Positions 31,697 through 37,112 of a DNA stretch of 37,112 nt are shown in pieces (positions within the stretch are counted from its first letter, which is position 1; every line of letters begins with the position of its first letter). The notes below the pieces were generated by a model, which was given only the letters and a program-made list of their open reading frames with translations, was not told where the DNA came from and did no database searches. Both the position numbers and the translations under genes were made by a program. Location of the stretch: contig JAVVPO010000014.1 in NCBI GenBank assembly GCA_036655715.1, positions 1 through 37,112 on the forward strand, given 5' to 3'. The stretch is from JAVVPO01 sp036655715. Its GTDB lineage: Bacteria > Bacillota > Clostridia > Lachnospirales > Cellulosilyticaceae.

Positions 31697-32818
31697 TTAT
31701 TTTATTAATTTTTTATAGCAGGCATCAAAACACTCTAGAAATTTAGTTATATCGTCTTCTGTAGTGAGATGACTTAAACTAATTCTAAGAGTTGATAAAG
31801 CTAGTTTTCTATCTTTAGTTAGAGCATATACAGGTCTTGAAGGGGTATTTAGTGTACAACAAGCAGACTTAGTCGCTACATAAATTTCATGTTTTTCTAA
31901 TTCACTTTGAAGAGCTACAGCGTTCATCCCTTTTAGGCTAAGATTTAAAATAAAAGGCATAGACTTACTCGTACTATTTATTTTTACTGAGGAATAGCTA
32001 CTTAAGTGCTCTCTTAACAGCTTATTTAGATGGCTTACATGCTTATATCTAGAGTCTCTATGGGCTAGGGCTAACTCAAGTGCTTTATCTATAGAAACAA
32101 TTAAAGCAAGAGTTGGTGAACCACTTCTAAAGGCTGTCGTACTAACTCCTCCATGAATAAGGGGATCTAGTAATACTTTGTCTTTTTTAATTAAAATGCC
32201 GCATCCGTTAAGGCCATAAAATTTATGAGGTGCAAAAGTCACTAAATCTATAGTAGATAAAGTAGTTGAGATTTTCCCCACTGCTTGTGTTGCATCCACA
32301 TGAAAGTGACAATGAGGATGAACTGACAAAAGGGTACCTATTTCCTCAATGGGCTGTACGATACCTAGTTCACTATCCACATAGCTAATAGAAACAAGGA
32401 TAGTATCCTCTCTTAGTAACTCTTTTAGATGTTCTAAATCTACTAAACCATTAGCTAAGATATCAACGAAATCTATGTCATATCCTTGGGCTTGTAATAC
32501 AGCTATAGGGCTAGTGACCGAGGAGTGTTCTAAATAAGTTGTAATAATATGCTTACCATATTTTTTATATTTACTTGCAATGCCTTTGATGGCTAAGTTG
32601 TTTGATTCACTTGCACCAGATGTATAAATAATTTCACTAGCATTTATATCTAATAACTTTGAAATCTTGGCAGTTGATAAGTCTAGACGTGCTTTGGCAT
32701 CTTGTCCTAATTGATGAGATGAATTAGGATTAGCTAAATAAGCAGCTGAAATATCACAAAAAGTTCTCAAAACTTCTTCATCGACAGGTGTATTAGCAGC
32801 ATAATCTAAATAAATCAT
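31697..32818 (-). CDS. Cysteine desulfurase (NifS/IscS-like)
   Basis: A 373-residue class V PLP aminotransferase that takes sulfur from L-cysteine as an enzyme-bound persulfide. 'IYLDYAANTP' is the usual N-terminus, 'TSGASESNN' (about 66-74) and 'EHSS' (H98) contact PLP, 'VDATQAVGK' (about 174-182) holds the pyridine-binding Asp, and 'FAPHKFYG' gives the Schiff-base K199. The sulfur-accepting loop 'SACCTLNTPSRP' has adjacent cysteines at C320-C321 instead of the single Cys usual in IscS. It is the first gene of a two-gene unit with ttcA, pointing to a role in tRNA thiolation. No iscU or nifU lies nearby, so a general Fe-S role is less supported. Confidence 0.92.
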   Translation of the reverse strand: MIYLDYAANTPVDEEVLRTFCDISAAYLANPNSSHQLGQDAKARLDLSTAKISKLLDINASEIIYTSGASESNNLAIKGIASKYKKYGKHIITTYLEHSSVTSPIAVLQAQGYDIDFVDILANGLVDLEHLKELLREDTILVSISYVDSELGIVQPIEEIGTLLSVHPHCHFHVDATQAVGKISTTLSTIDLVTFAPHKFYGLNGCGILIKKDKVLLDPLIHGGVSTTAFRSGSPTLALIVSIDKALELALAHRDSRYKHVSHLNKLLREHLSSYSSVKINSTSKSMPFILNLSLKGMNAVALQSELEKHEIYVATKSACCTLNTPSRPVYALTKDRKLALSTLRISLSHLTTEDDITKFLECFDACYKKLIK

Positions 32819-32888
32819 CTTAGTACCTCTCTTACTTAAAGTATTAATCTATTATTTAATGATAGATATTAACGCGTTCTAAATTTTA

Positions 32889-32917
32889 ATGATACGTTTC
32901 TTGATACAATTTGTCAA
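32889..32917 (-). promoter_or_regulatory. Predicted sigma-A promoter for the desulfurase-ttcA unit
   Basis: Leftward perfect TTGACA (32912-32917), 17-base spacer, TATCAT (-10, 32889-32894), about 70 bases before the start at 32818. Confidence 0.68.
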
Positions 32918-33020
32918 TATAGGAATAGCTACCTTGAAGGCTAGTACCTATAGATTATTTTACTAGGTAAAGTGTTTAAGACATATAAATAAGGGCCAAG
33001 GCATGTAATATGCAGGAATT

Positions 33021-33120
33021 NNNNNNNNNNNNNNNNNNNNNNNNNNNNNNNNNNNNNNNNNNNNNNNNNNNNNNNNNNNNNNNNNNNNNNNNNNNNNNNN
33101 NNNNNNNNNNNNNNNNNNNN
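33021..33120. other. Assembly gap (100 Ns)
   Basis: A run of exactly 100 Ns, the customary placeholder for a gap of unknown length. It removes the 3' end of the DEAD-box helicase gene and possibly other sequence. The 200 bases to its left (32819-33020) hold the desulfurase promoter and no gene that I can support. Confidence 0.95.
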
Positions 33121-34243
33121 TAAAAGACCTCTTGACTTGTAGAGGCTTACCTTGAAGTTTTTCAATATCCTTTAAAAAAGGTACTTCTTCATTGCTACAA
33201 AATGAAATAGCCGTACCACTCATTCCAGCCCTTCCAGTACGTCCGATTCTGTGGATATAGGTTTCAGGAACATTAGGAATATCCATATTTACGACATGGG
33301 ATAATTTATCTATATCAATGCCTCTTGCCGCTACATCTGTGGCAACTAAGATTCTTATTTCTTTATTTTTGAAAAGTTCCAAAGCTTTTTGTCTTTCAGA
33401 TTGATTTTTGTCACCATGAATCGCTTTAGTTCTTATGTTTTCTACATTAATAGCTTTACTTATTTTATCTGCTTTCTTTTTAGTTCTAGCAAAAACCAAT
33501 ACAGATTCAAATGATTGATTCTTTAGTAAATCTAATAATAACGCTGTTTTATCTGGTTCCTCTACAAAATAAACTTGTTGCTTAATCTCTATCTCATTTG
33601 AAATTTCACTTTTAATTTCTATCTGAATAGGATTTTTCAGGATGGAATGAACAAGTTTCATAACTTCTTTTGGCATAGTTGCTGAAAATAATAAATTTTG
33701 TCTTGCTTTTGGGAGACTTGTAATAATTTTTTTAACATCATCTATCATTCCAAAATCAAGCATACGATCGGCTTCATCAAGTACAAACATTTCAATACTA
33801 TTTAAATTCACATAGCCTTGCTGAATAAGGTCAAGAAGGCGCCCAGGCGTTGCAACTAAAATATGAGGCTCTCTTTTCAAGACCTTGATATGACGTTTTG
33901 GCGTGACTCCACCAAAAATAACACCCGTTTGAATAGCTAGGTGTTGGCCATAAAGCTTAAAGCTTTCCTCAATTTGAATAGCTAATTCACGGGTAGGTGC
34001 TAAAATTAAAGCTTTAATAGGATGAGATTCGTCAGGATTAATAATCTCTTTTGAAAGTTTTTCTAATATAGGAATTGCAAAGGCAGCTGTTTTGCCTGTT
34101 CCTGTCTGAGCACATCCAAGCAAATCTTTTCCACTTAATATAGGAGGAATAGCTTGTTCTTGTATAGGTGTTGGATTTTTATATTGTTGATCCTCTATAG
34201 CTTTAATAATAGATGGATTCAAGTTAAAATCATGAAATAACAT
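33121..34243 (-). CDS. DEAD-box ATP-dependent RNA helicase, 3' end lost in gap
   Basis: At least 374 residues of an SF2 RNA helicase of the RhlE/CshA type. All core motifs are present in order: Q motif 'KNPTPIQEQAI', I 'AQTGTGKT', Ia 'PTRELAIQ', Ib 'TPGRLL', II 'DEAD', III 'SAT', IV 'VLVFARTKK', V 'ATDVAARGIDID' and VI 'HRIGRTGR'. Only the C-terminal tail, which decides the subfamily and RNA target, is hidden by the Ns. Any reading across the gap is unreliable because its length is unknown. I use the ATG at 34243, preceded by AAAGGAG; an upstream ATG at 34261 lies ahead of that site. Its role is probably RNA unwinding in ribosome assembly or mRNA decay. Confidence 0.88.
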
Positions 34244-34327
34244 TTTTTTCTCCTTTGACATGAATAGTATACTTCATATTATCATACTTCATAGAGGTTG
34301 GGATATTTGATTTTAGGGGAAAACTAA

Positions 34328-34375
34328 AAGAACCTACTTAAATGCATACAATGTATGTCTAATAAGTAGGTTCTT
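34328..34375 (-). terminator. Terminator upstream of the DEAD-box gene
   Basis: Perfect 13-bp outer stem (34328-34340 with 34363-34375), with a 5-bp inner hairpin CATAC/GTATG in its loop. Leftward it is followed by TTTTAGTTTT, so it most likely ends the transcript of the DinG-like gene and the 27-codon gene. Confidence 0.75.
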
Positions 34376-34396
34376 ACTGGATATAAAACCTTTACC

Positions 34397-34426
34397 GTCG
34401 CATACAGCTAATAGGCTCTATGCGAC
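34397..34426 (-). repeat. Hairpin directly after the 27-codon gene
   Basis: Arms 34397-34408 and 34415-34426 pair at 11 of 12 positions (GTCGCATA/TATGCGAC core) with a six-base loop. It abuts the stop codon of the small gene. It lacks a T-run at its end, so it is either an RNA-stabilising or pausing hairpin upstream of the true terminator. Confidence 0.6.
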
Positions 34427-34510
34427 TTACTTGTCAATTGGCTCATCCTCAGATGAATTTCCTGCTGCGGCCTCTGAAACTTGAATGCTTTGGTTACTCT
34501 GACTTGTCAT
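34427..34510 (-). CDS. 27-residue acidic small protein, unknown
   Basis: A short leftward gene. An ATG at 34508-34510 is preceded by GTAGGAGGGAAC, as strong a ribosome binding site as any in the window, and the frame runs 27 codons to TAA. The product is hydrophilic and acidic (begins MTSQSNQSIQVSE, has an AAAG, and ends in an Asp/Glu-rich tail with PIDK). It has no cysteine, no hydrophobic segment and no signal peptide. It lies 78 bases after the DinG-like gene and is followed at once by a hairpin and then a terminator, so it is probably the last gene of that transcript. I cannot assign a function. A chance frame is possible but the ribosome binding site and spacing argue against it. Confidence 0.55.
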   Translation of the reverse strand: MTSQSNQSIQVSEAAAGNSSEDEPIDK

Positions 34511-34588
34511 CTTTGTTCCCTCCTACATTCGATTTGGTTTTACAAAAGTAGTATGTGTAGGATGAAAGGTATTTATTCAGTTATTTTT

Positions 34589-36499
34589 TTATTTTTTAGA
34601 GCAAACTTTTGCACCTGAAGGCAATGCTCCCATTACATAGCTTTCCAAAGGAGTTCCTATCACAGATTCTAGGATAACGATTGATCCCTTGTCCTCCTCT
34701 GTTCTAATTAATCTTCCACAGCCTTGTTTTAATTTAAGAGCCATTTCAGGATAATCAACTGTAGACATTGGATCAAGTCCTTGTTCTATGGCTTCCTTAC
34801 GTTGTGCTTCAATGAGAGGATCTTGAACTTTTAAAGGCAATTCCCAAATAACTAACAAAGTCAATGCTTCACCTGGGACATCGATGCCTTCCCAAAAGTT
34901 GGATCCGATTAAAACTGAAGTTTCTTCCTCTCTAAACTTTCGGACAAGATATCCACGCTCGCCTTTATCTTCCCAGATCATTTCAAAGGGAAAGTCATGA
35001 CCTTGTAATGCTTTTCTAATCTTTTTTACTTCATCTAAGGAATTAGTAAGCACAAGTGCTCGTCCACCATTCTCTTTTAATAGGGATACTAAATGTTCAA
35101 TCTTATTGGTTGGCTCTGGCAAGTACACAACAACTTGATTTTCCAAATCAAAAGGACTTCCAATGGTAGAGCTAGATGGCTCTTTTAACCCAAGTGTTCT
35201 TGTGAAATAATCAAAATCACCTTTATTGCTTAAGGTTGCAGAAGTAAAGACTACTGGTAGTGCCTTTTTGAATAAATGCTTATTTAACATAGCACCAATT
35301 TTTCGTGGAACAACCCAAAAGCTACCGTTCTTTTGTTCTACCCAAGAAACAATCTTGCTGCCTTGATCTTTACAGAATTGGTCTAATGCCCAGATAGCTC
35401 TTTCTATCTGCCCCTCATAGGCCTGTATTTGATTGGATGATAATGATTCAGTATATAGTTCTTGTTCTATTTGTAGTTCTAGAAGAACATGGTCTAATGT
35501 CTTACGGAATGTAGCTGCAACTGCCAGTAGGGCATCGTTTCTTTGAATGGAAACCCTTTCTTCCGTTTCATCTGCTATGATAGAATGCTGGAGCTGAGTG
35601 AAAAATGCATTTGAGGCATCTTCTATCATAGTAGTTATTGAAACTAATGAATCACGAGCTCCTTGTAGTTCCTCAAGATCCGAAATCATAGTATCAATTT
35701 CTTCCCTATTAATTTGTTGTCCTGCTTGCATGGATGCAGGAAGAAGGACTTTATGGCCCTCATCGAAAATAACTGCGCAGTAGTCTGGAAGAATCGGCAA
35801 TTGTCCATTGGCTAATCGCTCCTCCCTAGTCCATAAATCATGGAAGAATGTCTCATGATCCACAATAAGTAAATCTTGTGTAACCCTATACTGCTGTCTT
35901 GCCTTCACAAGTTTACAAAAACCTCGGCTAGAACATATATCACAAGGCATAGACTCTTCCCACTTCATCTTCTTCCAGTCACGATCTGAGATAGTCGGCA
36001 TCTCTGAGCGTTCACCTAATTTGGTGTTACTTAACCACTCGTAGATTTCATCAGACATGGTACTTAATTCATCCATGTTTTCATTTACTCGCACATCACA
36101 GATATACTGATTGGGATCTTTGGCCATCCTAGCATCGATTTCAAGTCCAAGTAGGTTAGAGAGTTTTCGAATATCTCCGCCTTGGCCGGCAAGCTGTTCT
36201 TGAAGTGCTGTGGTAGCACATGCAATGACTACAGGTTTTCCAGTAAAGCGCGCATAGGGAATGGCTGATAGTAAATAAGCAAATGTTTTCCCTGTTCCAA
36301 GTCCTGCCTCTGCTAAATGAACTTTTTTATCACAAATGGCATCTGCAATTTTAAAAGCTGTAAATATCTGTTCATCTCTCACTTCATATTCATGTTCAGG
36401 AAGAATATCATATAACACATCACCAATCCACTCAACTAATTTCGATTGAAAGTCTTGTTTATTCTTATACTCAAAAGGTACTTTATTTCTTGTACACAT
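34589..36499 (-). CDS. DinG/XPD-family Fe-S DNA helicase
   Basis: A 636-residue 5'-3' superfamily 2 helicase. Walker A is 'AEAGLGTGKT' (63-72). Four cysteines in the XPD-type position (C134, C186, C189 and C195) should bind a [4Fe-4S] cluster. The Walker B box is 'FDEGHKV' (246-249 DEGH) instead of DEAH. The C-terminal half has 'FTSATLSNKG', 'GSNFWEGIDVPG' and 'GCGRLIRTEEDKG' with the arginine finger. There is no exonuclease domain, unlike B. subtilis DinG; the length is close to E. coli YoaA. It probably unwinds forked, D-loop or R-loop DNA in repair. The start has GAGGAG upstream. A 27-codon gene follows on the same strand. Confidence 0.9.
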   Translation of the reverse strand: MCTRNKVPFEYKNKQDFQSKLVEWIGDVLYDILPEHEYEVRDEQIFTAFKIADAICDKKVHLAEAGLGTGKTFAYLLSAIPYARFTGKPVVIACATTALQEQLAGQGGDIRKLSNLLGLEIDARMAKDPNQYICDVRVNENMDELSTMSDEIYEWLSNTKLGERSEMPTISDRDWKKMKWEESMPCDICSSRGFCKLVKARQQYRVTQDLLIVDHETFFHDLWTREERLANGQLPILPDYCAVIFDEGHKVLLPASMQAGQQINREEIDTMISDLEELQGARDSLVSITTMIEDASNAFFTQLQHSIIADETEERVSIQRNDALLAVAATFRKTLDHVLLELQIEQELYTESLSSNQIQAYEGQIERAIWALDQFCKDQGSKIVSWVEQKNGSFWVVPRKIGAMLNKHLFKKALPVVFTSATLSNKGDFDYFTRTLGLKEPSSSTIGSPFDLENQVVVYLPEPTNKIEHLVSLLKENGGRALVLTNSLDEVKKIRKALQGHDFPFEMIWEDKGERGYLVRKFREEETSVLIGSNFWEGIDVPGEALTLLVIWELPLKVQDPLIEAQRKEAIEQGLDPMSTVDYPEMALKLKQGCGRLIRTEEDKGSIVILESVIGTPLESYVMGALPSGAKVCSKK

Positions 36500-36594
36500 A
36501 TTTATTTTTCTCCTCTATCGTTATGACTATTTAACTTAAGTACTCAAACTGTCATTTTAAGTATTATTTGTTAAACTTTCTTTTAAAAACAAAT

Positions 36595-36632
36595 ATAATC
36601 CTCTATTCCCATTAAGGTGACTAGAGGATTAT
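36595..36632 (-). terminator. Terminator of the Cys-rich gene
   Basis: Perfect 11-bp stem ATAATCCTCTA/TAGAGGATTAT (36595-36605, 36622-36632) followed leftward by TTTGTTTTT. It separates the Cys-rich gene from the DinG-like gene. Confidence 0.78.
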
Positions 36633-36665
36633 AACTGAAATTCACGCTGTGTTCAATTGGATTTA

Positions 36666-36956
36666 TTATTTATTCAGATAACAAGTAGGGCAATATACTG
36701 AACCAACTTCCACGTTGCTAGATGCAACCTTCAATTCCTTACCACATTTAGAGCATTTTGAAATACTAAACTTCTCTTCTTCACAATCCTCTATATAATG
36801 ATTGCAAGTTAATTCACAATGATCCTCTTCACAATCTAAGCAACTTTCTGATGGGAAACCAAACTCACAGGCTTCAGTGATACCATTTGCATCATGATCT
36901 ATTTCATTGATTATACTTTTAAGATTTTTACAACTGCTACAAATACATGTACTCAT
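36666..36956 (-). CDS. Small Cys-rich zinc-ribbon protein
   Basis: A 96-residue protein with 13 cysteines that I cannot assign to a named family. The N-terminus has 'CICSSC', the middle a cluster 'SCLDCEEDHCELTC' in a very acidic stretch, and the C-terminal third a classic zinc ribbon, 'CSKCGKEL' (C68, C71) paired with 'CPTC' (C89, C92). It should bind two or more zinc ions, or possibly Fe-S. There is no signal peptide. I use the ATG at 36956, preceded by AAGGAGG; a longer frame reaches 37022 without a site. It is monocistronic, with its own promoter and terminator. A regulatory or metal-storage role would be a guess. Confidence 0.7.
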   Translation of the reverse strand: MSTCICSSCKNLKSIINEIDHDANGITEACEFGFPSESCLDCEEDHCELTCNHYIEDCEEEKFSISKCSKCGKELKVASSNVEVGSVYCPTCYLNK

Positions 36957-36990
36957 GACATTCCTCCTTGTATTTTTTCTGTAAGTATAG

Positions 36991-37019
36991 ATTATAACAA
37001 ATTTTAAATGAACATGTAA
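36991..37019 (-). promoter_or_regulatory. Predicted promoter for the Cys-rich gene
   Basis: Leftward TTACAT (weak -35, 37014-37019), 17-base spacer, perfect TATAAT (-10, 36991-36996), about 35 bases before the start codon. Confidence 0.5.
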
Positions 37020-37037
37020 CACTTTTTTATTCCTAGA

Positions 37038-37112
37038 CTATTTCATAGCCTTACTAGTTTCATGCTGAGATGATTCTCTATAGATGTCAGTTAGCTTAGT
37101 GGGGCCGAGCTT
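37038..37112 (-). CDS. Possible 3' end of a gene running off the window
   Basis: A leftward frame is open from the right edge for 24 codons and ends in TAG (37038-37040). The residues ('KLGPTKLTDIYRESSQ...') look like an ordinary protein tail but I cannot assign them. It could equally be chance, since 24 codons is short. Confidence 0.2.
   Translation of the reverse strand, partial: KLGPTKLTDIYRESSQHETSKAMK

Noticed and set aside
32941..33165. Open frames reading through the run of Ns
   Set aside because: The Ns translate as unknown residues, and 100 is a placeholder length, so neither frame nor protein end can be trusted.
34397..34426. The GTCGCATA hairpin as an inverted end of an insertion sequence
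   Set aside because: There is no transposase or second copy nearby, and the arms are only six bases apart, as in an RNA hairpin.
34427..34510. The 27-codon gene as a RiPP precursor peptide
   Set aside because: No maturation enzyme or transporter is nearby, and the peptide has no Cys and no clear leader/core split.
1..37112. CRISPR arrays, tRNA or rRNA genes, insertion sequences, toxin-antitoxin or restriction systems
   Set aside because: I looked for tandem spaced repeats, CCA-ended cloverleaf patterns and transposase motifs and saw none. Only eye inspection was possible, so a degenerate example could be missed.

Overview
This window is AT-rich DNA from a low-GC Gram-positive bacterium. The gene content and order (miaB-mutS-mutL-miaA-hfq followed by a YnbB-type PLP enzyme, class III NrdD/NrdG, CbiK, CvfB, DegV, a PreP-type peptidase, strong AGGAGG ribosome binding sites) point to an anaerobic member of the Clostridia, probably near the Lachnospirales. 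I cannot fix the genus by eye. Almost everything is chromosomal housekeeping. I find no tRNA, rRNA, CRISPR array, transposase or recognisable defence system.

Left edge (1-1.9 kb): three short leftward genes, one resembling ArpU/RinA-type phage regulators. They end next to a rightward fragment that reads as the last ~34 codons of LexA. This looks like the junction of a mobile element, probably a prophage, with a lexA locus. A long bidirectional terminator follows.

2-11 kb: leftward cluster miaB-mutS-mutL-miaA-hfq, then a PLP-dependent aluminium-resistance/methionine gamma-lyase-like gene. A good sigma-A-type promoter lies before miaB and another before hfq. The cluster joins tRNA A37 modification, mismatch repair (MutL with the endonuclease motif) and the RNA chaperone Hfq.

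11-19 kb: a secreted amidase-domain protein, a divergent AraC regulator / Gfo-Idh-MocA oxidoreductase pair, a secreted N-acetylmuramoyl-L-alanine amidase, an M16C metallopeptidase and a small 2Fe-2S ferredoxin.

19-26.4 kb: DegV, an endonuclease/exonuclease/phosphatase-family protein, CbiK, an apparent nrdD-nrdG-dut dNTP operon, a 475-base non-coding stretch, and the S1-domain protein CvfB.

26.4-33 kb: release factor 3 (divergent from cvfB), a HelD-like helicase, and a cysteine desulfurase-TtcA pair that probably supplies sulfur for tRNA thiolation.

33-37.1 kb: a run of 100 Ns truncates the 3' end of a DEAD-box RNA helicase. Then come a previously uncalled 27-codon gene with a strong RBS, a DinG/XPD-family Fe-S helicase and a Cys-rich zinc-ribbon protein. 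Many genes are closed by long near-perfect hairpin terminators, several overlapping the stop codon. Start codons were reassigned wherever the Shine-Dalgarno sequence decided them. The most interesting items are the lexA-fragment junction and the 27-codon gene.
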